Origin: Sipunculus nudus
Taxonomy: Eukaryota > Annelida > Sipuncula > Golfingiida > Sipunculidae
NCBI GenBank assembly: GCA_026874595.1
Contig: CM049316.1
Span: 43,477,695-43,541,694 of the forward strand
Length of the DNA stretch: 64,000 nt
Reading direction: 5' to 3'
How positions within the stretch are numbered: position 1 is the first letter of the stretch; every line of letters begins with the position of its first letter. Of the stretch, positions 35,688-45,007 are shown in pieces. The position numbers were made by a program, and so were the translations under genes. The notes beneath the pieces are model-generated. The model made no database searches. It was not told the DNA's origin and saw nothing but the letters and a program-made list of their open reading frames with translations.

Positions 35688-36240
35688 CAGTGTTGGGGCC
35701 AGGTACAAGTGAAAGTACCTAGGTACAGGTACAGGTACTTTTGAATTGGCCAGGTACAGGTACAGGTACAGGTACAGGTACAGGTACTTGATTTTCTCAG
35801 AGTATCTAAGTTCAGGTACAGGTACTTTAGAAAGTACCTAAGTACAGGTACAGGTACATTTATTTTATGACCACTTCGAAGACGTTTTTAAATATAAGAA
35901 TAGAGGCATAAATTCACATTTATATGCAAGTTAAAATGCCTCTTTTTCTATCAAACAATATTGAAGTCGTTTGCTAAAGTAAATTCTAAGTATAAAGTAT
36001 AAATATAAGTATAAAGTATATTATCACCCTGATGGCTTGCTGATTATTTTACACTACAGGTAATCAATTTTAATACTTATAGAGGAAAAAACTTAAAAAG
36101 ATGAAAATATGAAAATGTACCTGGAGTACCTTGTACTAGGTACAGGTACTTTAGTTCCAGGTACAGGTACAGGTACAAGGTACTTCCTACTCATGATTGG
36201 CACGTACAGGTACAGGTACAAGTACCTGGCTCCATCCCTG
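35688..36240. mobile_element. hAT-type MITE carrying a GGTACA microsatellite
   Basis: It is 553 bp long. The ends are inverted: CAGTGTTGGGGCCAGGTAC on the left and CAGGGATGGAGCCAGGTAC read inward from the right. The 8-bp target duplication GATGTGAC is exact (35680-35687, 36241-36248). Both ends run into arrays of GGTACA units (35700-35870, 36118-36230). An 8-bp duplication with CAGNG ends is the hAT signature. No ORF of note; non-autonomous. Confidence 0.88.
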
Positions 36241-36446
36241 GATGTGACATCACTTATTGTCTTGTGACCCCTGACCATCAGCAGGGGATGCTTGGATTAC
36301 AATCAACCACTGTCACAGTTTGTCATCTATTTATGGCTACATCATCAGGGGTCATGTGAACTTTTTGCACTGAGTGGCACAGCAGATCATGGCTGCACTT
36401 GTCACCTGCATATCCCTGTATAACAAGAAATGTATAGCAGTACATA

Positions 36447-36936
36447 CAGTCGCGACTTGACATTCCGACCCTTAACAATCCGAAAACCTTGCAATCCGAC
36501 GGTATTTGGTAAAAAATGAACGGGAACCACAGAAATTAGCCTTCAAAAACTGACAGCCTTGGATTCTGACTCTGACATTACATTTTCCGACACAAACAAG
36601 GATACCGACGTATTTTTTTACTTGACAATCTGACCAGATTATGCAATGCATGGTCCATTGATGTCTGTCGTGGGGCTTGTGCACACAGACCCCTGACCAA
36701 TTAGGCGTGAAATCCAGCGATGTGTATTGTTCTAACCGTACACTAGAACCAATTACTGAGTCAATTTGTCTCCCTTATTAAGTCAGTTTGGATCCGAATG
36801 TGGTGGACATGAGCTTCTTCATTTCACATTGTATCTTGACCCTCCATCAGCTTTTTTTATTTGACAATCTGACAGCCTTGCAATCCAACATAAATTAGGG
36901 TATTACATTTAGTGTCGGATTATCAAGTCACGACTG
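36447..36936. mobile_element. pogo/Tigger-like MITE
   Basis: It is 490 bp long with ends CAGTCGCGACTTGACATTCC and, read inward from the right, CAGTCGTGACTTGATAATCC. TA flanks both sides. Subterminal repeats CTTGACAATCTGAC, GCCTTGCAATCC and CTTGCAATCCGAC recur inside. CAGT termini with a TA duplication fit pogo/Tigger within Tc1/mariner. No transposase remains. Confidence 0.82.
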
Positions 36937-37540
36937 TAACGTGTCGACCCAGTTTTTCACAGGATATCCAAAATGTAGCCTCCTTTTTCAACTTCTGTCC
37001 TTCATTCATGTAGCTATAAGTAACAATACCACTCCCCTCCAAAACACTGGTAATCTCAGGCTTCAATCTAAACAATCCTGATATGGTAACATGAGAGCGG
37101 AGTAAATAAGTCCAAAAAACAAACGTAAAATATCAATTTTATAATCGATCATAAGATTACTCAAATGCAAAGCAGTGAGCAATAATCAATCTTTTTACAC
37201 AATATATTACTCAGATAAACCTAATTACATGATTGGAATTTGATTTTTAAAATCATTATGCATTAAAGGAATGGTTGCACTGTCTATCAAATGAAAATTT
37301 AAGTAATCATAAGAATTCAAAAAGGAATTATCAAACCTTGTGGATTTAAGTTTTTTTGTGCACTGGACTAGGCAAAATCAAGAAGTGATAACCTGTAGTT
37401 AAGGCATTAGAGCATTTACACCTCTGAGGTCCTACTGAGATTTTTTCGTCATTAAGGATATGGTGGAAACTCAATTAAGGACCTTATTTAATTCCTTATT
37501 AATTAATTACTTATTTAATAAATTAGTTTATGCATCCTGC
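36937..37540. other. Unassigned sequence
   Basis: AT-rich, with no recognised gene or repeat. TTAATTAATTACTTATTTAA near 37495 is low complexity. Confidence 0.4.
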
Positions 37541-37955
37541 CCCGGGGCGGGGGGGGGGGGGGTGGAATGCAGAGGGGAAGTTGAAGCCTGGCTATGCAAA
37601 GCTGCCTGAGTGTGGTGTTATTACATAACACAGGTGAGGGCTCCATCACCCACAACACACCATTGTTAAACTGAGCTGGCCTGACGTAAAAAATACTTTA
37701 CATGGTGTAAAAAAAATTGGATAAAAGCTACACTTTTAAATCAATTCCTTGGAAATTTCAGATTTTAAAAGATTAAATCCATATGTATACATGCGGTAAA
37801 ATTTAATCAACAGTTCTTACTGCTGTGGCCAAAGTTGGATAAAATTTTAATTACAGGTTTTTTTATTTAAGCTTAAATAACTTTAAAAAAATGTAAATCC
37901 AAATATAATTTTGGGTATACATTTGAATCTTGATTAAATTAAGTTTTATCCTTGA
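37541..37955 (+). repeat. Family B partial copy opening with poly-G
   Basis: A G-run at 37547-37561, then GAAGTTGAAGCCTGGC, GTTATTACATAACA, TTTCAGATTTTAAAAGATTA and GAATCTTGATTAAAT. It stops short of the usual 3' half. Confidence 0.65.
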
Positions 37956-37964
37956 AAACAAGGT

Positions 37965-38400
37965 CAACAGGCCTAATGCAAACCTGTGCAATGGTTTATA
38001 CACCAGGTATAATGCTCCAATGTTAGACCATTACTTTTCAAGTAGGCCTACATGTCTTGTATACAACGAAGGTATCAGAGATGTATACATATGCCCAATT
38101 TTAGGCTGATATCCCCTCCTGAGAAATAAGCAGGGACATACACTATGCAAAAATTATTGTAGGTGGCGCCACCAGTCTTGTATACAACAAATCTTTATGA
38201 TATGTATAAATATGCCGAATTTCAGGCTGATATATCAAATTCCTCTGGAGAAATAAGCAGGCACATACACTGTGCAAAAGTCATTGTCGGTGGTGACACC
38301 TGTCTTGTGAACAAGAAAGCCATCAAAGACATATAGAGAGGTCAAAATATCAGGCCAATACATCAAACTACTCTTGAGTTTGATGCACTGAGTTGACAAG
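37965..38400 (+). mobile_element. Pearl-like element, same family as 13367
   Basis: Starts CAAGGTCAACAGGCCTAATG. It has three cores of about 120 bp with TTTCAGGCTGATAT, GAGAAATAAGCAGG, ACACTGTGCAAAA and GTAGGTGGCGCCACCAGTCT. The usual 3' hairpin is not seen; the sequence runs into unique DNA near 38390. Confidence 0.6.
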
Positions 38401-38429
38401 GCTTAGGTGAGAAAGGCAGTTGCCCCAAT

Positions 38430-38725
38430 TGAACTGTGACAAATTGCTGGCTCAATTAAGCTACTGCACTGAGTGAACTCTTGACCTGCACCTGGTTAGA
38501 CTGGGTGAACTTTTGACCTGTACCAGGCTGCACTGAGTGAACCCTTGACCTGTTGCATAATCTGACACAGCTGGCAGTTTGCCAAAGCTATAAATAGATC
38601 CAGACTGACCTTTGGCGCCAAATCTGAAACAGTTGCCAGTCTGCCAAAACTATAAATAGATCCCGGCTGACCTTTGGACTGTTGCTAAATTTGAAATAGT
38701 TGGCAGTCTGCCAAGCTATTTAACC
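38430..38725. repeat. Two short tandem repeats
   Basis: First, TGCACTGAGTGAAC-CTTGACCTG in about three copies (38465-38545). Second, GGCAGT-TGCCAAA-CTATAAATAGATCC-GCTGACCTTTGG in about three copies of roughly 70 bp (38560-38720). Confidence 0.65.
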
Positions 38726-38799
38726 TGAAATCTAAATGTCTAGTGGCATGATGTAATAGATGCTGATAAACTGGTGCCAGGCTAGCTGTAACTGCTTTA

Positions 38800-39754
38800 C
38801 ACAGCTAACATATATGGTAAAATGACTCCATTCAATCTCCATAATTCAGCCAAAAATCATTCATGTGGAACCATTAAAGACAATTATTATAAGAATAATT
38901 GTGGGGATTATTCTTGTAAAATATTAAACAAACTGGCTTCAGTCGAAAAAAGTTTTGCAGGTTTATAACTCTTATAGGAAGATACAGTGTAATGGCTAAG
39001 CTCAGCTTCCCATAACTCAGCCAAAAATCGCTGAAACAAAACCATTTGAACAAACTTGAATTATCAACATCTAAGAATAATTAATGTGTGAGATTTAAGA
39101 ATTTGGCCCAGTGGTTTTTGAGGAGAAGATCTTTATAGCCACTGAACTAAAATGGACTGTTGTGCCAAATGACTAAATTCAGCTTCCCATAACTCAGCCA
39201 AAAGTCACTAAACAGAGACCATTTGAACAAATTTCAGAAAGCACTCCCCTAGGATCATTACTGTGTGATATTAAACAATTTGGCCACATTGTTTCAGACA
39301 AGAAGTTTTTTGTAGCCCTCATTATGTTACAGGCACTGATGACCCCCGTACAAAAAAGGCTCATGCAGGTGGCGCCACCACTACCTCAATTTCAGATATG
39401 ACTCATGTGAAAAACATAGGCATAAAACAGATGACTGTAACTTGGCCAAAAATCATCAAACTGGAACCATTGGAATAAAACTTGAGAGATTCTGGGATTA
39501 ATTCTCTGAAATATTGGACAATATGGCTGGACGGTTTCGGAGAAGAAGATTTTTAAAGGTTTTTAAGCTTTTTCCCTATAAAATCTAAGTAAATGCAGAT
39601 AGCCAAAAAAATTTTTAGATGACTGATTTTTGCATAAAGTTTGGTGATGCTAGCTCCTGCCATTTTCAAGATAGTATGGGTTAACGTACAGACCACGCAC
39701 AGACTCAGAACGCACGACAGATGCTGCTGCTCCATCAAATAAGCTCACCGCTTC
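38800..39754 (+). repeat. Pearl-like cores of about 170 bp
   Basis: Four diverged units with CATAACTCAGCCAAAAATC, ACCATTTGAACAAA, GTGTGATATTAAACAATTTGG and GGAGAAGA-TTT. A GGTGGCGCCACC palindrome sits between units at 39368-39379. It resembles other pearl cores in wording but is a separate family. Confidence 0.6.
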
Positions 39755-40214
39755 TCTAAAAAGTCTCTAGCATCAGCAATTCTCATGTTAAGTATGTAAA
39801 TATATTTCCTGAATTTTTACAAAGTGCATTATGTTTGGGCCATAACTTCAATAAATTATGCAATACTGACCTTATTCCTGGCATGTACATAGCAAATGAA
39901 TGGAAGAATATGTAAATAAAATATGATCAAAGTCAGATCAGTGGTTTTTGATATAAGGCAGTCTTGCAATGTAACAATAGGTTTTTAATGGAAAATGGAG
40001 GATTTTCTCAATATCTCGTAGGAACAAAGTCCAAGTGACCCAATTTTCAGTATGATAGGGGATTTTTTTTTACATCTAACAGCATGCCAAATTTTGGATT
40101 TGTAGGTCCAATAATTTCAGAATTTGCCCTGTTTAAATGGACACCAGGACGACAGACGAACAAAGGACTGTGACTTTGGCTCAGATGACTCATAGTCAGC
40201 TAAGCTAAAATGAT
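39755..40214 (+). repeat. Family B copy, 3' half with tail
   Basis: AAAAAGTCTCTAGCATCAGC, AAGTGCATTATGTTTGGGCC, GGCAGTCTTGCAATGTAACA (the uninterrupted MITE target), GACGACAGACGAACAAAGGA, then a hairpin CTCAGATGACTCATAGTCAG and AGCTAAAA. Confidence 0.7.
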
Positions 40215-40330
40215 TACAATAATAACAAGAATATCATACAATAATAATTAAATAATATTAATAATAAATACCAGTATTATTATTATTATGATATGTATTA
40301 TTATTACTATTATTAAAAAATATTTTAATT
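40215..40330. repeat. ATT/AAT microsatellite
   Basis: An imperfect ATT, AAT and TTA run following a family B tail. Confidence 0.8.
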
Positions 40331-41430
40331 GAATATCAGTGGATGATCAAAAGATTTTGTGACATAAACACATACATTTACAGGAAACAGCTGTAACATA
40401 TACAGTTAGATAACTGCAAAATTTTATAAATATTAAATTTTAAAATATTATAATTAAAAATATTTTTAAGAATATAAGCACACATGCATAAACAAAACTT
40501 TAAAGTAACATTTTACATTTTAATCACACACATTCACACACATACGAGAGCACCAAAAATGTTTTCCCTGTCAGGGCCAATAAATCTCAGGACCACTTTA
40601 ACAGCTTTGAAGTATATTTATAAAACAGAACCTTTATCTGGGCAACATGTGGTTTTGAATTTCAAAATTTCAGGACAATAGACAGCTCCATCTGTGCAGC
40701 AACCTTGCACATTCTGAATCTTGCAGATTCAGGTTACGAACCTCATCATCCAGGGTATGTCTGTATTGATCGCTATTGTTACTGTTTCCTGAGTGCTGAG
40801 AAACACAACCTCTTTGATACAATTAACCGGCTCAGCACTATGATAAACAACCCTGCAAGGTGTCGTGAACCGGGAAAGCCATATCTCCTGTCAGTGCTTT
40901 CACCTTTTTTAACGCAGACTCTATACTTTGTGCACTGCATGATGTACTCATGAGCTGTACGTTAATTTATCTGACATGAGGGGTAATAGAAATAAGAACA
41001 CAGAGGATGTTTATTTCTACTTGAAAGCGCAATCTAAGCAATAAACCTGTCCTGACTTAATGCATACACTATGCTCTGGAAAGTGTCATCTCATATATAT
41101 AAATATATATAAAATATATCATGCATGTGCAGACATTGAGGGATGGATGATATAAATTTAGATTAGCACAAGGCCAGCCATGCAGGTCATCTGCTGTGCC
41201 TTGCCGTTTCCATGGGAAATAAAATGTAATTAAAGTAAATGCTGTAATCACAGAGTCATGGGAGGAAATCTTACTTCAAGTTACACAGCCACTGGAGTGT
41301 TAATCAAATTTGACAGTGGCAACTTGTGAGAGAAAAAGTGGGCCTGGTGTGCTGGGGGGGGGTGTATTTTCAGACCTATGTGTGCTCTTGGACAGTAGTC
41401 TGCGAAACAATAAAAGTTCAACTGTTAAAC
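40331..41430. other. Unassigned sequence
   Basis: ORFs at 40484-40681 and 40705-40953 have no recognisable domain or flanking splice sites that I would trust. A G-run lies near 41356. Confidence 0.4.
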
Positions 41431-41434
41431 AAAA

Positions 41435-42025
41435 ATGTTGAGCCATGAAAGTTTTATTGACCTAGATTAAAACACTGACCAGTTAAAGTTTATTTTATCT
41501 TAATTCCATACACTGAGCTGTAAAAAGTTTTCTATCTAAAATGCAGATGTTGAGCTGTGAAAGTATCTTTGGTTGAAAGGCAAACACTGAGTTGGGAATT
41601 AGGCTGTGTATACAGACTAGCAGACATTGAGGTTTTAGATCAATCTACTGGGGACTAGGCCACCTCCAAGGCGATCTTGATGGGACCTGCCCTCAATTTG
41701 GTCTAGTTTAGATCAATCTATTGAGAATGCCTACAGACGGCTTGTGTTTCTGTGTGTACAGGCAATCAGTCTATATTGGGATCCAACACCATCGTGTGTG
41801 TGTTCAAAGGCACGACCGAAGACCTGGTCTCATTCAGACTGGTTGATAACCCAGCAAAGCTAGTTCAACTGACTGATGTTGTGCTGTGTGAACATAGCCA
41901 GTCTCTGTAGGATCAATCTGATATCCGAGATCGATCTTAGTCTGTACAGGGCCTTAGTTTCATTTGCTTAAATGCAAACACTGAGCTGTGAAAGTTTCTT
42001 TGGCTTAAACGCAATCACTGAGCTG
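41435..42025. repeat. Tandem CACTGAGCTGTGAAAGTTTC repeat, split by a MITE
   Basis: About seven diverged units of roughly 50-60 bp, including CACTGACCAGTTAAAGTTT, CACTGAGCTGTAAAAAGTTT and CACTGAGCTGTGAAAGTTTC. The MITE at 41602-41953 interrupts one unit. Confidence 0.7.
41602..41953. mobile_element. Harbinger-type MITE, TTA target duplication
   Basis: It is 352 bp long. Left end GGCTGTGTATACAGACTA and right end, read inward, GGCCCTGTACAGACTA. TTA on both sides (41599-41601, 41954-41956). Removing it rejoins CACTGAGTTGGGAA to TTAGTTTC, matching neighbouring repeat units. The 3-bp TWA duplication points to PIF/Harbinger. No ORF. Confidence 0.75.
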
Positions 42026-42165
42026 TCAAAAATAAAATCAAAATCAGTCAAGAAGTAAAGGAAAAGGAGAATTTTGAAAATTATTGACAGACTCGACAAA
42101 TATGATGGACACTGCATCACATGACATCATAAGCTCATCAGGCCTATTATGGTGTGATGAGCTAA

Positions 42166-42625
42166 CAAGAGCACCACAAATGGTGCATAATATTCCCATT
42201 GCATATTTTGTGACCTCTGACCCCATTAAATATGTGTGAATTTGCTGAGGATGTAATTACGGTGAGAAACTCTAATGGTAAATATGCATGAGTTTCATGA
42301 AAATCCATTGGATTTTAAGTAAGTCACTACAGTGCCTCCAAAGTGTGGTGACTTCTGACCTCATTAAATATGCATGGATTTTGCTGGAAATCAAACTTAG
42401 GCAAGATGCTTTATTGATTAACATTTCTGTTGAGTTTGATCAAAATCCATCGTATTCCTCATAAGTTATCGTGGCGACACCACATAGTAGCCTAACGACC
42501 TCTGACCTTACTGAATATACAAGGATTGTGCCATATAATAATCAAACTCAAGATAATCTAATGGTTAGTAAGTAAATGTGCATTTCGTGAAAATCCATCA
42601 AAGCCCCAGTAAGTTATCACTGTGA
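42166..42625 (+). mobile_element. Pearl-like element with about 147-bp cores
   Basis: A CAAGAGCACC-acaaat-GGTGC 5' hairpin is followed by three cores with CCTCTGACC-CATTAAATATG, GAGTTTCATGAAAATCCAT and AGTAAGTCACTACAGTG. It ends near GTGACGGATGG, where the TRIM follows. It shares its core with 5828-6215. Confidence 0.65.
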
Positions 42626-42641
42626 CGGATGGTAAATGGAT

Positions 42642-42789
42642 TGTAACGAAATCAAATTGCTCAGGGGAAAACATTGGGCAGATCCCGGTTTCGAACCCAT
42701 GTCGGTGGCGCACATGTCCGGCGTTCCAACCACTTCGCCAGTAAAGCAAGCTTCACTAGCAAGGTCTGCTTTTATGTCAACCCGTAACA
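42642..42789 (-). repeat. TRIM 3' LTR
   Basis: On the minus strand it runs TGTTACGGGTTGACATAAAA to TTTCGTTACA. The A box TGGCGAAGTGG fits TRGYNNARNGG exactly; the B box GGTTCGAAACC has one mismatch. Confidence 0.8.
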
Positions 42790-42891
42790 CACCCTTCTTC
42801 TTAAGAGCGTTCTGCTACCAGAACAATACTAATTATCCCAGGAGTCACACTTTGGTGTGCTTATATTCCATGAGCCACAAAGTTAACTGTC

Positions 42892-42909
42892 ATCCCAGAC
42901 GAGCCCCCA
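42892..42909 (-). other. Primer-binding site, tRNA-Pro type
   Basis: On the minus strand it reads TGGGGGCTCGTCTGGGAT, 17 of 18 bases identical to the tRNA-Pro site known from many LTR elements. Confidence 0.85.
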
Positions 42910-42912
42910 TTT

Positions 42913-43069
42913 TGTTACGAAGATAAAATTGTTCAGGGGAAAATACTGGGCCAATCCAGGATACGAACCAATGTCGGTGGCGCAAAAGTCCGGCATAGCA
43001 ACCGCTTTGCTAGAAAAGCAAGCTTCCCTAACGAGACAGTTCGGTCCGCTTTTATGTCATGCCATAACA
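42913..43069 (-). repeat. TRIM 5' LTR
   Basis: On the minus strand it runs TGTTATGGCATGACATAAAA to CTTCGTAACA. A box TAGCAAAGCGG (exact fit) and B box GGTTCGTATCC (one mismatch). It shares GCGGACCGAACTGTCTCG with the copy at 17965. Confidence 0.8.
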
Positions 43070-43079
43070 AGATGGACTG

Positions 43080-44660
43080 TAATATGTCCCATCACTGACA
43101 TATAAAAATGAAACAGAAAACAAATCACACATGTACACATTGTATAGTGCATACATTATAAAACCTGAATTTTTTATTGGTCTAGAGGTTAAGACCCCAA
43201 TAGTGACTGAGACCAATTTGGTTCATGACTGAGACTTAGAACAGGACCTCTGAGACAAGGACCGATGGATACTTGGCAAAATTGGTCTCAAGACCGGTCA
43301 TGGTTTTGAGATCTACATCCCAAATCATATTACTTCAGTCGTATAATTCTAGAAGACTGTTCTTAATACCAGTAAGATTATGTAGAAACCCCAGCAGCAG
43401 CAGCTAAAGCCCACCTGGGATCACTATTGATCGGATTGCTACCAGGCCTGTATTATTATAGGCTTCCTCTGTGCTGACTGTGTAGTCATGCTTTGTTTCT
43501 TTAAGTGTACATGACACAGTATCTCTGATTGCATTATCTTCTTCACCTGGTTTCTTAAGTTTCACCTTGTCTTCAACAAAAGCCGTCCAGACCTCTTTAC
43601 TTTATGATTGAGTTTTATATTCCACTGACACACAATTGTGGTGGACTCCCCGGTATTTAGGGTTCCTGTTCCTTGGTCTACAGGTCTCAATCACTTATCA
43701 TCACACCATCACGGGTTCATCTCCAAGATCTGATCCGGACTTTTATCTGAACCTTGGTACTTTTCATGTCACTCCTAATCTTATCCTAAAATAAACCTTT
43801 CCAAGAAAATGTAAAAGTATTGTCATTAAAGGAATCAGCTCTCTGTTTCTAATTATGTGTACAATAACCATATTTACTTGGGCAGTCAAATTTTAGGTTA
43901 TCCTCATTTATTTATGGCCCAAAGTCACTAAAAAAAGCATGCTGGCTCACTTGCCTTTAAAATACACCTACTAGACTATATTAACCAGTCTCAACTGGTT
44001 TCCATATGTGAACATGAGTAATGGAGATTTTAGTCTCAATCAGAGTTGGGTGATAAATTAGTATCATACTTGTATTGTGATACTGAATAATCACCCCCAC
44101 AGCCAATCCAGAGATACAATAAAACATCTACTGCACTGGTGCTGTCCAAATGTGAGAAATTTCACAAAGTATATTTTTGTCTCCTTTATTTTTTCAGCAA
44201 CAATACTTAAAGTTTCTGGTTAAATCTTGATATAAAGATGAAGAGAATATCAAAATGGTTGCCATAAACATCTCAAGTATGAGATAAATTACTTTTACTA
44301 GACTTCATGTTTTCATCTAGCCCTATTTAATTGGACTCAATATTTAGGCCCTGCCATTTATTGTGTCCAATAGCCATACAGTGGGAGTTGCTACAATATA
44401 AGCCTCAGACTACACACCACCCAAACCTCTTGCAACCAGTGTCAACAGTGTCTATAACCCTGAGCCAGTGCGTCACACTTCAAAGCTGGGCCTGTTTTAA
44501 ACACAACATAAAACCAGGAAAATACTCAGAGAATGCAGACCTCAGCATATTAGGAACTCATATGGAACTTTCAGAAAAGCAGCATTTTTCCTTTAAAATA
44601 TTCCTGAATCAAGAATGTTTCTGTATCAAAATTTAATCAATTTTTCCTTCATTCATTGCT
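43080..44660. other. Mostly unassigned sequence
   Basis: GAGACC/GAGACT words recur at 43155-43320 in a loose repeat. A palindrome-bearing segment lies at 44316-44385. The ORF 44331-44636 has no recognisable domain. Confidence 0.4.
44316..44385. repeat. Short hairpin repeat, copy 1
   Basis: GGACTCAATA and TATTGTGTCC face each other around GGCCCTGCCAT. The same 65-bp segment lies in reverse at 52273-52345. Confidence 0.55.
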
Positions 44661-44689
44661 GTGCTAACCTGAAGATATCATCAAAATCC

Positions 44690-44785
44690 ATTAATAACTT
44701 TTTGACTATAGTTGTTAACAGACAATCAAACAAACCAACACCTGCAAAAACATAACCCCTGCTGCTTAGTGGAGGTTATAAACAG
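44690..44785 (+). mobile_element. 3' end of a pearl/HINE-like element
   Basis: CAGACAATCAAACAAACC followed by AAAACATAACCCCTGCTGC and TTAGTGGAGGTTATAAA: a hairpin (TAACCCC with GGAGGTTA) and an A-rich end. The same 3' end type occurs at 51940-51976 and, reversed, at 63966-64000. Confidence 0.5.
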
Positions 44786-45007
44786 GTAAAGTCAAATATA
44801 TTTGCAGACTAAAGCAAAGATTTCTTATATGCAGAATGCAGGATGCAGAAAGCGTATAAAATCAGTACACGTATTCAGGAATACAGAAGGTGAGATTCCT
44901 CATGTGCGGACCTTATATGCGGAATGCTTATATATCCTGCAAAAAATGATCACTACATGTAGCAAATTTTTAAGTTCTAGTATGTTGTCAATGGGCAACA
45001 CAGAAAA

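Larger units (their letters stand above)
42642..43069 (-). mobile_element. TRIM with tRNA-like LTR promoter, both LTRs present
   Basis: On the minus strand the 5' LTR is 43069-42913 and the 3' LTR 42789-42642, about 157 and 148 bp, each running TGTTA-C to G/TTAACA-type ends. The tRNA-Pro primer-binding site lies at 42909-42892, three bases inside the 5' LTR. The internal part is only about 120 bp and ends in a purine tract (AAGAAGAAGGGTG, 42802-42790) abutting the 3' LTR. Both LTRs carry A and B boxes (A boxes TAGCAAAGCGG and TGGCGAAGTGG, both fitting consensus). Flanks GGAT and AGAT are a near-match for a 4-bp duplication. The LTRs differ at roughly one base in five, so the insertion is old or recombined. 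No coding capacity; it must rely on another element's enzymes. Confidence 0.85.

Noticed and set aside
40705-40953. 82-codon frame beginning MHILNLADSGYEPHHPG
   Set aside because: No recognisable domain, no repeat copy to compare and no convincing splice sites; left as unassigned.
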